This document shows, one piece after another, positions 1 through 10,964 of a stretch of 64,000 nucleotides of DNA. The notes below the pieces were generated by a model that worked only from the letters and a program-made list of their open reading frames with translations, was not told where the DNA came from and did no database searches. Origin of the DNA: Eremothecium cymbalariae DBVPG#7215 (Eukaryota > Ascomycota > Saccharomycetes > Saccharomycetales > Saccharomycetaceae); NCBI RefSeq assembly GCF_000235365.1, contig NC_016455.1, positions 248,001 through 312,000 of the forward strand, read 5' to 3'. The stretch's first letter is position 1, and every line of letters starts with the position of its first letter. A program made the position numbers and the translations under genes.

Positions 1-1458
1 AACAGCAATAGCATTTTGTTGGCATGCGTACACAGCAGCTTGATTGACTAAGTTCATCAATTCGGCACCTGATAAACCTGGCGTACCACGAGCAATAATG
101 TAAGGATCTACCCCAGCAGCCAAAGTGACTTTTTTCATGTGATGTTGCAAAATATCAGCACGTCCGCGGACATCTGGGAGATCAACGGTTACAACTTTAT
201 CAAATCTACCAGGTCTGGTTAGCGCCTTATCCAAAGATTCAGGAAAGTTAGTAGCACCAATAATGATGATGCCGCTACTTTGAGAGAAACCGTCTAATTC
301 AACCAGCAACTGATTCAAAGTTTGTTTGGCGTAGGCTTGATCCTTCGGGTTACGCTTCCCACCAATGGCATCTAATTCATCAATGAAAATAATGGCTGGA
401 GCATGTGCACGAGCGTGAGCGAAAAGCTCACGTATACGCTTTGCACCTACCCCTACGTAAATTTCATCGAATTCAGAACCTGACATAAAGAAGAAATCAA
501 CGCCTGCTTCACCTGCTGTTGCTCTTGCTAACAGTGTCTTACCTGTCCCTGGTGGGCCTGTCAACAATACACCCTTGGGCAAATTTCCACCAAGAGATTC
601 GTATTTAGTAGGGTCTTTCAAGAAATCTACAATTTCTTCCAATTCTGCACGAGCCTCATCACAACCACGAACATCCTCAAACTTTACGTTTGTCTTAGCA
701 ACATCAACAGACTTATCAGCGGTTTCAGAAGTCTTCCAGGTGGTGTTCTCTGAAACGAACTTAAATACTCCAGATAAACCATATGTAACGGTTCCAAACA
801 CAATAATCCACTTGATCCATCTAGAAATAATCGTAAAGGTCGATTCTGTCACTACAACATGTAGCGGCTCTTTTCTTGAACCATAGCCTGGAACATGTGA
901 AGGGGATGTAGGGTAATATGAGGCTTGTGATGAACCTCCTGCGCTATGGTTCATTGCAGGTGGTATTACACCTGCAGAATCTGGCATCACTAAAGATTGC
1001 CTGACGTTCTCTGCATCAGCAACTCTACCAACCCGTTGCAACGCCTCCATGTACAATTTTAGACATTCAGAAGAAGAAGCAATTCCTGGTGTTTCAAACC
1101 GTGAAACCACATATTGAGGGTAGTTAGAACTTAAAAGTAACTTATAGAAATTGGCTTGGGCTTCAGCATTAGATAGATCCTTATTCGCTTCCTGCTCTTT
1201 CTCCGCTAATACAGAGTGTACAACAGGCCCCTCGGTAGACACATTTTCAGGCTTAACTTCCTTGGCGCTATCACTTAAAATGGGAGATGTATGTATACCG
1301 CGATAATAATACGACCTCCCCATCTTAATCCTACCAAAATGCGTACTGCTCCTTAATACCAAAGGAGAGAGCATGGCCATCTGTTTCGACGCTACCTTCA
1401 TCGCCAGCCTAGCGTCCGTTGCGCCTAAAGTCTTCAAAACCAAATTACGAAAACTCAT
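1..1458 (-). CDS. YME1: Mitochondrial i-AAA protease Yme1, N-terminal 486 residues (cut by window edge)
   Basis: ATP-dependent metalloprotease of the inner mitochondrial membrane, with its catalytic face in the intermembrane space, where it degrades unassembled or damaged proteins. The frame is open from the ATG at 1458 to base 1. A hydrophobic segment near residues 210-236 is the membrane anchor. Walker A GPPGTGKT is at residues 301-308, followed by the YVG pore loop (about 332-336), Walker [12 protein letters not shown] (about 356) and the [15 protein letters not shown] second region of homology. The HEXXH protease domain would lie beyond the left edge. S. cerevisiae Yme1 is 747 residues, so about 65% is present. 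The arginine-rich N-terminus fits a mitochondrial presequence. In S. cerevisiae this gene (YPR024W) is not next to the YBL/YER genes, so its place here marks a synteny boundary. The identification is firm. Confidence 0.96.
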   Translation of the reverse strand, partial: MSFRNLVLKTLGATDARLAMKVASKQMAMLSPLVLRSSTHFGRIKMGRSYYYRGIHTSPILSDSAKEVKPENVSTEGPVVHSVLAEKEQEANKDLSNAEAQANFYKLLLSSNYPQYVVSRFETPGIASSSECLKLYMEALQRVGRVADAENVRQSLVMPDSAGVIPPAMNHSAGGSSQASYYPTSPSHVPGYGSRKEPLHVVVTESTFTIISRWIKWIIVFGTVTYGLSGVFKFVSENTTWKTSETADKSVDVAKTNVKFEDVRGCDEARAELEEIVDFLKDPTKYESLGGNLPKGVLLTGPPGTGKTLLARATAGEAGVDFFFMSGSEFDEIYVGVGAKRIRELFAHARAHAPAIIFIDELDAIGGKRNPKDQAYAKQTLNQLLVELDGFSQSSGIIIIGATNFPESLDKALTRPGRFDKVVTVDLPDVRGRADILQHHMKKVTLAAGVDPYIIARGTPGLSGAELMNLVNQAAVYACQQNAIAV

Positions 1459-2067
1459 AATGAGTTAAAGCACTGGTTGTGTTCAATAAAACGGCTATGG
1501 ACTTTAAAACTCACGTCAAACGCTTCCACAGCGACTAAATAGTACTTCGTTACCGTTCTTATTGTTACTTAGAAGCTGCATTAAGCCTTCCTTCGTTTTC
1601 TTCTGGTGGCAAAATTTCCAATTCTGTTGAATTTATCTACAATCACTATATACGTATAAATATCAAACTGTGGGCATCAGGTTTATAAAGCTCAGTGTCG
1701 AGCTACCTATGTGAATGGCAATAAGATATTAACTGCTGTAGCGCTATTCCAAGGAGATATAATGTATTTTACGGCAGCAGCTTTCAACTTGGTTCGCGTT
1801 CTGCGCACTGTGTGTATCATACTGTGATGGGATCCTCCGGACGTATCGATTGATCGATCAACTGTTTAGAACACAGTTAAGTCTATAGAGATGTCAAATT
1901 TGAAAGGTTACAGATACCGTTAATATAAATTTAGTGAGGCCATTTGTGAGCAGCCAAGGTGGGAATAATGATCATGTGACACAATAGTAGCTAAGTTGGT
2001 AGTCACGTGACTTGTACTCAAGAGTTGAGTAAGCTGTCTTATTGATCAACTACAGGTTCAATAGAAA
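1459..2067. promoter_or_regulatory. Intergenic region: YME1 upstream, BRN1 3' side
   Basis: The 609 bases lie between the BRN1 stop codon and the YME1 ATG; both genes are on the minus strand. There is one palindromic GTCACGTGAC at 2002-2011 (Cbf1-type E-box core CACGTG at 2004-2009) and a related CATGTGAC nearby at about 1973-1980. No credible ORF, tRNA box or repeat was seen. Confidence 0.5.
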
Positions 2068-4305
2068 TTATGCAGTATCTTCTTGTTGGAACTGGATAAA
2101 GAGATCCTTATGGTCATCAGTTTGTGTTATTGAGAAGCCATGTTCATTGGCTAAATGGAGCAGACATATGAAACAGAAACTGGTGGATAGATCCTTACGA
2201 GTCTTTTCAGAATACATTTTAAATATGTCAGTCGCAATATCTGTGAACTTGAGGTCGGTAGTGTTGGAATATGTAGGTTGATTCTCTTTAGTTGGCAGGG
2301 GAGTGGGTTGCTGTCCTATCCTAGAAGTAATTGATTTCCATATATTATTTTTTAACCTCCTTACGTCTACTTTCTTTGCAGTTCTGGAAAATGTGACTTT
2401 GTCTTCTGTTTTGATTATGTTTTGAGTGGCGGGAATACACTCTTGAGCATCTTCTTCATCTTCATAACCATCAGATTCATGGGGATCCCCGCCCTCAAAA
2501 GCTTGGTTAAAATCTATTCCACAATCGTCTTCGAATGTGGGGCTAAGATCAAGATTAGGATTATTGTCAGTAGATAGCTGAGAACATGTTGGTGCAGCCG
2601 CGGACTGATCTTTCATCTTATAATTTTCTGCCCAAAACTTTTCGTCAGCAATTTCATATCTGCCGCCGTTTTGTCCTGCTTCGGTATTCTGAAATTGTAC
2701 GACATCTGCATCCTTATGTCCATGAGGATTCTGCTTCTTAAGAGAAAAGAATGACATCCGTTGATCAGGTTTAATAAATAATCTGGTGATTCTATCGGCT
2801 GAAAATTGATAATCATTGGGCAATATGTGATGGGACTCGTCTTCTCTATGTTTCTGAGGGATTTCTATCAGAGTCTTGGATACTGCAAATATCGTTTCTT
2901 CTATGTTTCCTTCCAAGTCAAAAAAGTCAATGAAGCTATTTTCCTTTTTGTTCTTCTTTTTGGCTTCCTTTTCTTCACCACCAGAACTGTCTTTTGAATT
3001 CTTTACGTCATCAGGATTCTCTTGGTTTTCTTTATGGATTCTTAGTTTGTGCTTATAATTGTGCACTTTCCAATGCTCTCTACCACGCCAACTTTTTTTG
3101 AAAAAATTGTCAAAATATGCTAGTAATTCCTGGTCCATGATATTATTAATGAAATTAGACTCTGTGTTTTCATTATCTGGTGTGGTTTTATTTAAGTCAG
3201 TGTTATCATCATTAAAGACTTCATCATCTTGGCCCGGTAATTCATAAAATTCATCTGTATCATTAACCCCCAATGTTTCAGGAATAGCTTCCTGCATATC
3301 TTGTTCTGTTAGAAAATTGTCAAACTTATTATTAACGTCCTCAATAAACGTTTTGGCTCGGTCTATATCCTGAACGGCAGCTTTCAATTGAGACATGGAT
3401 GGACAAATATCTGAAGTACTGATTTGGTCAAAACTCAGGAACTTGATTCCAAGTGCTAGAATTTCGTCCTCTACAGAATAAGAGGTCATAGAATCTATGG
3501 AAACTGATGTTTCAGATGTGTCAGATTCCTCGAGTTCAGCTGACACTTTTGCTGGACTTTCATTGTCAGAGTTGCTCCTTCCAAGATCCGGGTTTGAATC
3601 ATCTATTAGATCTGCTGCCACTTTTTCCTCATTCGCTTGAAATGTATTCGATTGCTTCGATCCATCCATATCAGTGGCATTAGCATCAAACACAACTCGT
3701 AAATTTTCATCAACATCTAGAGTGTTTACCAACAGACTTTTGGCACCGCCTTCATCGAAATCGGCCAAAGCCTTTTTAAATAGAGGATCTATGGTCAGCT
3801 CCTGGTCTAATTCTTTTATCTTAATAGTGTCAAATTGCACTAAGGTGGTCTCTAAGACTCTATTGTAGTTCCTTCTCTTCTTAGCTTCATTTACATTATC
3901 TTTGGATATAAGCATCCCTGTAACAGGGTCAATCTCAATTTCATCCTTATCTACTTCATCCTTTTCGCCGTTCGAATTGTCACCGTTCGAATCCTTGTTT
4001 CGACGTTGAGCCAGTCCACTTAATAACTTTCCAGTTTCACTCGCAACAGAATCGACACGAGAAGAATAAATTTTAATACACCCATCTAAAGTGGCGCTTG
4101 CCTTCTGAAAGTTAATATTATCTTCTGCGTCTTTTAACACATTCAAATCGTGGAAGTAATCAATCAATGCAAAATTCCAACTATTTCTGGAATTAATCTT
4201 GTTATCAGTGGCCATCTTGATCCATTCTTCAAAGTTTGCCATCATTGTGGACTTATTCGTGAATATGCCCTGATCTTCATCGTCATACCGTAGGTGCGTA
4301 GTCAT
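2068..4305 (-). CDS. BRN1: Condensin kleisin subunit Brn1 (CAP-H, barren)
   Basis: Non-SMC kleisin subunit that bridges the Smc2 and Smc4 heads in condensin and is needed for mitotic chromosome compaction. The protein is 745 residues; S. cerevisiae Brn1 is 754. The N-terminal region (residues 20-100, with NFEEWIKMATDNKINSRNSW and FALIDYFHDL) is typical of the CAP-H family. The region DPLFKKALADFDEGGAKSLL (about 173-192) is another family signature. A long acidic, serine-rich middle is followed by a basic KKxVDVRRLKNNIW segment and a C-terminal winged-helix-like part (LHLANEHGFSITQ) expected to contact an SMC head. The start is the first ATG in an open frame with conserved sequence close behind it. 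BRN1 and BNA4 are adjacent as in S. cerevisiae, but the pair is inverted relative to MRX3. Confidence 0.95.
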   Translation of the reverse strand: MTTHLRYDDEDQGIFTNKSTMMANFEEWIKMATDNKINSRNSWNFALIDYFHDLNVLKDAEDNINFQKASATLDGCIKIYSSRVDSVASETGKLLSGLAQRRNKDSNGDNSNGEKDEVDKDEIEIDPVTGMLISKDNVNEAKKRRNYNRVLETTLVQFDTIKIKELDQELTIDPLFKKALADFDEGGAKSLLVNTLDVDENLRVVFDANATDMDGSKQSNTFQANEEKVAADLIDDSNPDLGRSNSDNESPAKVSAELEESDTSETSVSIDSMTSYSVEDEILALGIKFLSFDQISTSDICPSMSQLKAAVQDIDRAKTFIEDVNNKFDNFLTEQDMQEAIPETLGVNDTDEFYELPGQDDEVFNDDNTDLNKTTPDNENTESNFINNIMDQELLAYFDNFFKKSWRGREHWKVHNYKHKLRIHKENQENPDDVKNSKDSSGGEEKEAKKKNKKENSFIDFFDLEGNIEETIFAVSKTLIEIPQKHREDESHHILPNDYQFSADRITRLFIKPDQRMSFFSLKKQNPHGHKDADVVQFQNTEAGQNGGRYEIADEKFWAENYKMKDQSAAAPTCSQLSTDNNPNLDLSPTFEDDCGIDFNQAFEGGDPHESDGYEDEEDAQECIPATQNIIKTEDKVTFSRTAKKVDVRRLKNNIWKSITSRIGQQPTPLPTKENQPTYSNTTDLKFTDIATDIFKMYSEKTRKDLSTSFCFICLLHLANEHGFSITQTDDHKDLFIQFQQEDTA

Positions 4306-4546
4306 CCTGGTAGGTATCCTTATCCTGAAACTACTCTGATGTCTTTCAATATTTAATAACTATCGTTATACATTTTATATTTTGTACATAACATATGTTG
4401 AAGGGAATCAAATGCGTTTTTAGACTTACACGCGAGGTACTTCCGTTCACGTCGCCAATTTCCGCCGACGAGATGAGCAAATCATCGAGGCAGTTGATAG
4501 TACATGAAAATGATTCAAAATGCTCTATACATTTCATGAAGTATGC

Positions 4547-5947
4547 TCAAGTTAATAATTTCTGTGCATTTGGTCCAAATGTTTTTAGAACTTTAAGTGC
4601 TCCCCAAAAGGCAGTACCAGCTAACAATGCCTGAGTAAAGTTTAAGATCATATTATGCTTCTTCCCAACTTGTAGAGCAACGTGGTAAGGGATATCAGCT
4701 CTAAATGATACCATTGTATATATAGGGACCCACCTATTCCCTAAAATTCTACCGAATATTCGATCCAGCTTCCTTTTAAACAGATGCAGCTTTGAGATAA
4801 CACCATGTGACATATCCTTGTAGTTACTCTTGGCCAGCTGGACGATTGCCAGTAGATCCTTTTGTCTTGAAGATGTGTATTCTTGAAATGCAGCGTTCCT
4901 ATCTAAGTTATTTTTATCTAACAATTGCATCAACACTCGAACATCCTCAAACCCACAGTTCATACCTTGACCATAGAATGGAACCATTGAATGGGAAGCA
5001 TCACCTAAAATGATGCATCTACCACCGTCCAAATGTTGTGGAGAGCACTGAACGCACATCAATGCGCCCCTATCTTTATGTTCAAATGCATATACTGCAT
5101 TTTCCAAACCGATGAGGTCTATTACATCGGGGAAGTTGTGACACAGGAAGTTTTTAATTTCGTCAGTAGACTTAAAACTTTCTACCAACGACCAAGGACC
5201 AAAAAATGTGCATGTAAATGAACCGTCCTTGTTAGGCAAGCCCATCAACATATAATTATGGCGCGGCCATATGTGTAGATAGTCGGGAGATATTGCGAAA
5301 TGGCCGTTGAACCTGCTGACAAAATCCTTAGTAGCTGGGATAGATAACTCCAAGTAGCAGCAATCAATATACTCTTGTGAAAAATCCATTCTTATTTCAC
5401 GTTGCAGCTCATAGCGTGTTTTGGAATACGCACCATCACATCCAACTATAAAATCAAATTCTAATGACTTCTGCAGCTTTCCTCCATCCATAGTGAAAAC
5501 AGCAGTCTGCTTTACATCACTAAATCTGAGATTTGTCAACTTGTAACCAAAATACAGCTTAATTTCGTCAACCCCATCGACTTCATCGAGGAGTTTGTTG
5601 TTCAAAATATCCCTATCAATAGAATTAATAGATTCACCGAAAAGACCGTATAGCTGCGAGTCGAGATTCCCCTTCAAGTCATGAACCATCCGTCCACATA
5701 TGGGAATTATATCACTTAGTAAACGTTGGCTCATTTCGTAATCGACATATTGGAGAGCTGTTATGCCACGAGCAGAAATAGCGAGATTGATAGACCTCAG
5801 GTTTCTATCGCACTTGGGCACCAGCCGTGGATCAGAACGATAGTCGAACAACGATACATTATAGCCCTTTTTCGACAGCCCAATGGCAGCTAAACAACCA
5901 ACTAAACCAGCACCAATCACTGCAACCTCCTCCTTACCTTTAACCAT
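4547..5947 (-). CDS. BNA4: Kynurenine 3-monooxygenase
   Basis: FAD-dependent aromatic hydroxylase of the kynurenine pathway. It converts L-kynurenine to 3-hydroxykynurenine with NADPH and O2 on the way from tryptophan to NAD, and sits on the outer mitochondrial membrane. The protein is 466 residues, close to the 460 of S. cerevisiae Bna4. The FAD-binding beta-alpha-beta motif is [19 protein letters not shown] at residues 10-28. The second flavin motif [18 protein letters not shown] lies near residues 312-330. The hydrophobic stretch near the C-terminus ([18 protein letters not shown]) fits the family's tail anchor. The short space to BRN1 and shared strand match the S. cerevisiae neighbourhood. 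Confidence 0.97.
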   Translation of the reverse strand: MVKGKEEVAVIGAGLVGCLAAIGLSKKGYNVSLFDYRSDPRLVPKCDRNLRSINLAISARGITALQYVDYEMSQRLLSDIIPICGRMVHDLKGNLDSQLYGLFGESINSIDRDILNNKLLDEVDGVDEIKLYFGYKLTNLRFSDVKQTAVFTMDGGKLQKSLEFDFIVGCDGAYSKTRYELQREIRMDFSQEYIDCCYLELSIPATKDFVSRFNGHFAISPDYLHIWPRHNYMLMGLPNKDGSFTCTFFGPWSLVESFKSTDEIKNFLCHNFPDVIDLIGLENAVYAFEHKDRGALMCVQCSPQHLDGGRCIILGDASHSMVPFYGQGMNCGFEDVRVLMQLLDKNNLDRNAAFQEYTSSRQKDLLAIVQLAKSNYKDMSHGVISKLHLFKRKLDRIFGRILGNRWVPIYTMVSFRADIPYHVALQVGKKHNMILNFTQALLAGTAFWGALKVLKTFGPNAQKLLT

Positions 5948-6503
5948 TGCAAAATAATTCGAAAATATTGAAACCTAAAGCTTGTTGGATTTCAAATACC
6001 AAAATTGTTTTTAATAGAGCGGAGAATGATGAAGTTTAAATAGCATGCCAAATTTTCATTAACTAATCCCATCAGCAGTGCGTAAATATATATATATATA
6101 CATACAAGGCAGGAATAAGTAAAAGGGCTGACCGTATTCACTAAACAGGAATTTACATGATTTGCAACGGCCAACATAGAATTGTTTGTGATTCGATGCC
6201 TAAACTTTGTATAACATATATAATCAGCGGACTGGCAGTGAGTAATCAGAACCCTAGTATTCGTTTTCAACTAGAGGACCTTCTATGCCACGAGATAGCG
6301 CTGAGGGAGGAGGTAGAACTGCTACGCCACCGGACATCTTCGGGCTTTGAAGGGACTAATGACAACTTGGGGATAAGAACATGCTTTCAAAATATTTAGC
6401 GATGTTCACTTAGTTCTCTTCATAAAGCAATCCGGCAAGAAAGGCAAGAAGGCGACACGAGAATAGAATTCAATTAGCCATACGAAAGGGTTTTTACAAA
6501 GGA
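5948..6503. promoter_or_regulatory. Divergent promoter region BNA4 / MRX3
   Basis: The 556 bases lie between two divergently transcribed starts. There is a short (TA)n run at about 6088-6101. Small ORFs across 5992-6399 have no recognisable sequence and are not supported as genes. Confidence 0.4.
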
Positions 6504-7208
6504 ATGTTATTTAGACTGATCAATAGAACGTTTATTCTACCATCAGCTGGGTTTGCTGCAGGCTTTATTAGTTTTGGTCAAGCGTGGCAGACAGGATCTG
6601 AATCTCAGGGCCAGGGACCGCGGAATGAATCCGAACAAAGGGTAGATATCTTGGATAGATTAGCACAAACGGAGGAATTTAAGAAGTTGACAGAGAACTT
6701 TGTAATGATGCGGCAGTCAGAATTGGTTCCCGGTAAACATAGAAACAATAGTATATCTCAGGGGCTCTTGTTTGGTAGGAACCATATTGAAATTGATCCG
6801 GTTATATTTCAAGATCATGAGAATCGTTCAATGACAGCTTTTTACCATTTAGGTGAGGGCCTCAGCTCTGAGAACGGTAATATTCATAAAGGAGTCTTGG
6901 CTTTGTTGTTAGATGAAGCGTTGTGCTTTTGTGGGTTTCCTACACTACCAAACAAGAAGGGTGTAACAGGTCGTTTAAACATCAAGTACCAGCGAGATAT
7001 TCCTGCGGACTCCACCCTAGCATTGAGGGCGCATGTGGTTGAAACCAAAGGTCGTAAATGTATCATCAAGGGTACATTGGAATCGGTACCCGAAAAGTCG
7101 AGTTCCTGGAAGCTGGGAAGCGGTTCTCCCACTGTGTATGCCGAAGCAGAATGTATTCTCGTTGAGCCCAGGTGGTACAAGTATGTGACGTGGCTATCAT
7201 TTTTCTAA
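6504..7208 (+). CDS. MRX3: Hotdog-fold (thioesterase-like) mitochondrial protein, YBL095W/Mrx3-type
   Basis: The product is 234 residues. The N-terminus (MLFRLINRTFILPSAGFAAGF) is arginine-containing and hydrophobic, fitting mitochondrial import or a membrane anchor. Residues about 110-215 form a hotdog-fold unit of the PaaI/4HBT type: a helix-like segment KGVLALLLDEALCFCGF followed by beta-rich LNIKYQRDIPADSTLALRAHVVETKGRKCIIKGTLES. The family hydrolyses acyl-CoA thioesters, but no substrate is established for the yeast member, which was found with mitochondrial organising or expression complexes. The assignment rests on the fold and on position next to BNA4-BRN1 as in S. cerevisiae. The enzymatic role is inferred only. 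Confidence 0.8.
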   Translation: MLFRLINRTFILPSAGFAAGFISFGQAWQTGSESQGQGPRNESEQRVDILDRLAQTEEFKKLTENFVMMRQSELVPGKHRNNSISQGLLFGRNHIEIDPVIFQDHENRSMTAFYHLGEGLSSENGNIHKGVLALLLDEALCFCGFPTLPNKKGVTGRLNIKYQRDIPADSTLALRAHVVETKGRKCIIKGTLESVPEKSSSWKLGSGSPTVYAEAECILVEPRWYKYVTWLSFF

Positions 7209-7772
7209 ACAATGTTGGGTATTGGGAGACAAAGGTCTAATTATAAGATTAGATATTGGCGACCGTTGGACGATGTATTCCCATACCGGGGAGAATTACA
7301 CGGTGGAAAAGAGGGTGAAAGACCGAAAGATAGAAAAAAGTAGACTTGATATCTTTTGTACATCCTACAATATAGATCATATAGTTAGAGAAGAAGTATA
7401 CCCTTTTTAATTCAACAATGGCTTGTCAATCTGTGTTAACTGTCCGTTTTAATGGCATCCTGCATTTTAGATATGATCACGTGGCAAGAATGGCATACCT
7501 GTATAAAATGACAAGTCAAAGCCGAAAATGCAGCTGTTCCGTTCATATAAAGTAGCAAAACTAATTTAATCACGACGTAATATATCTAACATAGACAGTG
7601 GCAAGCAGCGGAGGTAATCAGGAGTGGTATTCATATAATTGGAAACAGCAAGAATTATTTGGGCGTTTGTTTCGTGTATTTTGTGTGTTTCATGTGTTTC
7701 TAAAGTGCAAGAATAATAAGGACAGATATTGATTAATATAATATAAAACAAACCGGCGTATAGAGAACAACG
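7209..7772. promoter_or_regulatory. Intergenic region upstream of GLO3
   Basis: The 564 bases lie between tandem genes. An E-box core CACGTG sits at 7478-7483 in the context GATCACGTGG, about 290 bases before the GLO3 ATG. No credible ORF was seen. Confidence 0.4.
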
Positions 7773-9224
7773 ATGTCTGAAGACGCAGGAGACATATACG
7801 TGGATAAATCAGTGAGTGATGGAGTGTTTAGCAAATTGAACAGTAAAGGAGAGAACAAGGTTTGTTTTGATTGTGGGAATAAGAATCCAACATGGACTTC
7901 GGTTCCATTTGGGATAATGCTTTGTATCCAATGTTCTGGAGAGCATAGGAAACTGGGGGTACATATTACGTTTGTAAAGTCCTCAAATCTTGATAAATGG
8001 ACTGTGAACAACTTGAGGAACTTCAAGTTAGGTGGCAATCATCGTGCCCGTGAATATTTTTTAAAGAACAACGGCAAACAGTTTTTGGACTACAAGATGG
8101 ATAAGCGGGTGAAGTATACTAGTACTGTCGCGAAAAACTACAAAGCACACTTAAATAAAAGGGTGCTAAAGGATCGTGAACAACATCCTCGAGAACTTAT
8201 TTTCACGACTGATGATGATTTAGAATCTGGTGACTCAGATAATACTTCTAAAAATAACAGTGTGGATGACTTCTTTTCCACTTGGGAGAAACCAGCTTCG
8301 TCGGCATCTTCTCCAAAAATACTGACGCCCAACTCTACAAGCGGTACTCTCAACAATGGTAGTAGAAGTACCATTCTCAACGCGCCTGTTGGTAGAAGAA
8401 GAATGCCGCTTCTCTCAACATCATCGACCAATGCTTCTGGTGGTGGTAGTGGAGCCAAAAAACACTCTATTTTAACTTCAAGGAAGCCAGTTAAGACCAC
8501 TGTTAAAAGGGCTGATACCGATTTGTTTGACCAGTTTGAGAAAGAAGCAAAGGAAGAGCAAGAAATGGCTGCATTAGCATCCTCTACGTCTTCTTTGGAC
8601 TCTAGAAGACATACCCTAAGCTCTTCTAGCTACACGCAACCAAAACAAATCAAACTCCAACCTTCCTCCGGTAAAGATTCTACGTTTGGTAATTCTAGTG
8701 ATTTTGAAGATAATCCCTACGACGATGGAATCAAATTTGATCAAATAAAAGCAGGAGGTGTTATCCCGTCCGTCGATGATGTGCAACCAAAGCTTGCTAA
8801 GTTGGGGTTTGGTATGACAAAGAATGACGCAATAAAATTGGCTAATGAAGCAAAAGAATCGAAGCGAGCTGCCACTGGTCCAAAATATACAGGCCAGTTA
8901 GCTGCAAAATTCGGCTCTCAGAAGGCGATCTCCTCGGATCAACTATTTGGCCGCGGCGGCTATGATGAAGACGCAAGTAAAGAAGCAAAGGAAAGGCTCA
9001 AGAAAGATTTCAACAATGCAACTTCTATTTCTTCATCCTCCTACTTTGGTGAAGATGACCAATCCCAATTGCAAGGTACTAGCTCTACCCCTTATACCTC
9101 TCAGAATAATCCATTAGTGGACATCTCATTTACCTCTGATGAAGATCTAGAAGTGGTCAAAGAAGCGCTAGAACGCGGTGCCCAGAAATTAGGTAACTAT
9201 CTAAGAGACTACCTAAGAAACTGA
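7773..9224 (+). CDS. GLO3: ADP-ribosylation factor GTPase-activating protein Glo3 (ArfGAP2/3 type)
   Basis: Stimulates GTP hydrolysis by Arf1 and acts in COPI retrograde transport from Golgi to ER. The protein is 483 residues (S. cerevisiae 493). The zinc finger C-x2-C-x16-C-x2-C is at C31, C34, C51 and C54, followed by the expected arginine finger at R59 in [10 protein letters not shown]. The Glo3-type C-terminal region is recognisable around residues 335-395 ([31 protein letters not shown]). This separates it from Gcs1. The end [34 protein letters not shown] is an amphipathic helix of the type that senses membranes. The middle is serine-rich and probably disordered. Confidence 0.96.
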   Translation: MSEDAGDIYVDKSVSDGVFSKLNSKGENKVCFDCGNKNPTWTSVPFGIMLCIQCSGEHRKLGVHITFVKSSNLDKWTVNNLRNFKLGGNHRAREYFLKNNGKQFLDYKMDKRVKYTSTVAKNYKAHLNKRVLKDREQHPRELIFTTDDDLESGDSDNTSKNNSVDDFFSTWEKPASSASSPKILTPNSTSGTLNNGSRSTILNAPVGRRRMPLLSTSSTNASGGGSGAKKHSILTSRKPVKTTVKRADTDLFDQFEKEAKEEQEMAALASSTSSLDSRRHTLSSSSYTQPKQIKLQPSSGKDSTFGNSSDFEDNPYDDGIKFDQIKAGGVIPSVDDVQPKLAKLGFGMTKNDAIKLANEAKESKRAATGPKYTGQLAAKFGSQKAISSDQLFGRGGYDEDASKEAKERLKKDFNNATSISSSSYFGEDDQSQLQGTSSTPYTSQNNPLVDISFTSDEDLEVVKEALERGAQKLGNYLRDYLRN

Positions 9225-9484
9225 CATAATTTCATTATAACATGCTCGCTCACTTGCATTTTTACAATACCTTCCTTGTCCTTCACTCACCAGCCTAGAA
9301 GCAGCGGCATCCGTAATTATATATTAAAAAAAACCCCTACCATATATCATCGAAGTCTCTTTTTGTCAATCCATTCCTTCCTATTACGTTAACGGTTCTA
9401 CACACCCATATACTACTGGTTAAAAACGGTAGATACAACAATCGCCCCCTAGCTTCCTCATAACGTATCATTAACGTATCCGAT
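9225..9484. other. Convergent 3' intergenic GLO3 / ROX3
   Basis: The 260 bases between the two stop codons hold AT-rich 3' processing-type sequence, including an A8 run near 9327. Nothing else was seen. Confidence 0.35.
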
Positions 9485-10147
9485 TCATTCTAATCTTCTT
9501 CGCTTAATATCATCTTGGATATCGCTGTTCGGCGTGGCCATCGACGATCCATTAGATTTGCTTTTCCGTTTCTTGCTCTTGCTTGCTCCTCCACTTCCTC
9601 CACTACCTCCAACCCCATTAGTATTACTGCCACTACCATCTAAATCAAAAGCCAAATCATCAACTTCAAACCCTTGATTCTTAAACTCACCAGTATAACT
9701 CCGCTCAAATTGTGAAATGACTTTAGCACACATCTCCCAATCCATCATAGGCTGCTCAAACAACGCATGATCACGATTCATAAACATCGTTCTCCATTCT
9801 TCCTGACTAAATTTCCCATTCTCCTTCCGCATTTGTGGAACCATATCCGTATTAATCGGCTGGAAGACAATTGGCGTCACCTCTCCGCCACGTCCATTCT
9901 CCCGACTAGGTATCACAGAGAATTTCCCCGATAGATCCTGTATTTGATTCTTATACGACTTGCGCAACTTAACAGCCTTCGTCCCATCAGGATTTGTCCT
10001 AGCCACTTGTCTGGAAATATCCTGCAGCCCATAAACTGATATTAGATCATCTAGCGGATTAGGCTGTTCAGCTTCATAAGCAGGTCCACTTGGATCTACA
10101 TAGTAATAATATGACGGTATTGTTGATTCGTTGTGCAGTGTACCCAT
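9485..10147 (-). CDS. ROX3: Mediator head subunit Rox3 (Med19)
   Basis: Subunit of the Mediator complex that links transcription factors to RNA polymerase II. The product is 220 residues, the same length as I recall for S. cerevisiae Rox3. The conserved core runs from [21 protein letters not shown] (about 14-34) through [43 protein letters not shown]. It continues to [23 protein letters not shown], then a Gly/Ser linker and a basic tail (KSKKRKSKS). It is convergent with GLO3 and divergent from RPL32. Confidence 0.93.
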   Translation of the reverse strand: MGTLHNESTIPSYYYYVDPSGPAYEAEQPNPLDDLISVYGLQDISRQVARTNPDGTKAVKLRKSYKNQIQDLSGKFSVIPSRENGRGGEVTPIVFQPINTDMVPQMRKENGKFSQEEWRTMFMNRDHALFEQPMMDWEMCAKVISQFERSYTGEFKNQGFEVDDLAFDLDGSGSNTNGVGGSGGSGGASKSKKRKSKSNGSSMATPNSDIQDDIKRRRLE

Positions 10148-10894
10148 ATCGTCGTCTATTATTCTTATTCTTATTCGTATCCGATGTATATTATAGTTGT
10201 CCCCGTCCGTATCGCTCTTGGATTGTTATTATGATTATTATTATTAATTTATTTTTTCCTTTTCCTTTTGAAAACAAATTAAAAACGAAACACCGCTAAA
10301 AATTGATTGATTATGACCACTAATTAGTCTTCAGCAGTATTCGTTTGACGTTTTTGGGAGATCTTTCTCTTGTCCTTGGCTGCTGTTTACTGTAATTATC
10401 TCGCTTTTACCTTAACTATCCAGTCTCTTGGGTGGAAGCACTTGGATGGTGAGTCAATAGTTTGACGTTGTTTTTATACCTACCCACGTCACCTTGGTTC
10501 AATGGTGTGTTTCTACGTGAAGCTGTTACGCTCAATTGGAGTAGTGTTTCTCGTAGTCGCAGCTTTCGTTGTCTTCGTTCCTTCGACAAAGTTCGATTAT
10601 GTTTGGTTTACTCGTAATCGACAGACAGCCTTGCGGTAATACTTGTGTATAACGTTCCAGACCGTTAGCAAAAGGAACAGCAGAACTGCAGCAATTAATT
10701 TTGGAGTTCAGTAGAGCCTTTGTCTACAATATATCTCCAATACTTTCTACTCTTCACTGGTTATTTATGATGTATACTGCAAATCTCCACAGTTTATTTA
10801 GGAGTAAGAGCAGAGGGCAACATCCGGCTGGAACATCGGGAGTGGGGTTAGTATCGATTGCCGGGTAATGTTTTGCTTGTCGCGTGACTGTTTT
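10148..10894. promoter_or_regulatory. ROX3 upstream region
   Basis: Noncoding sequence between the ROX3 ATG and the RPL32 Rap1-like site. AT-rich close to ROX3 (10220-10290), then unremarkable. No ATG-initiated ORF of note and no tRNA boxes were found. Confidence 0.35.
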
Positions 10895-10909
10895 GCACCC
10901 ATACATTTT
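10895..10909 (+). promoter_or_regulatory. Rap1-type binding site upstream of RPL32
   Basis: GCACCCATACATTTT differs by one base from the S. cerevisiae Rap1 consensus ACACCCATACATTT. Rap1 is the general activator of ribosomal-protein genes. The site is about 385 bases from the RPL32 intron donor and 635 from the ATG, with the GC-rich block in between. Confidence 0.7.
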
Positions 10910-10964
10910 GTTCAACTTCCGTAAACACCAAAAAGGATGTTGGTTTGCAACGGAAGTGCGCAAT

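Noticed and set aside
575..886. Plus-strand ORF opposite YME1
   Set aside because: Antisense shadow of a well-conserved coding region.
3960..4000. Two GTTCGAAT strings resembling a tRNA B box
   Set aside because: They lie in BRN1 coding sequence, have no matching A box or cloverleaf, and are explained by an imperfect codon repeat.
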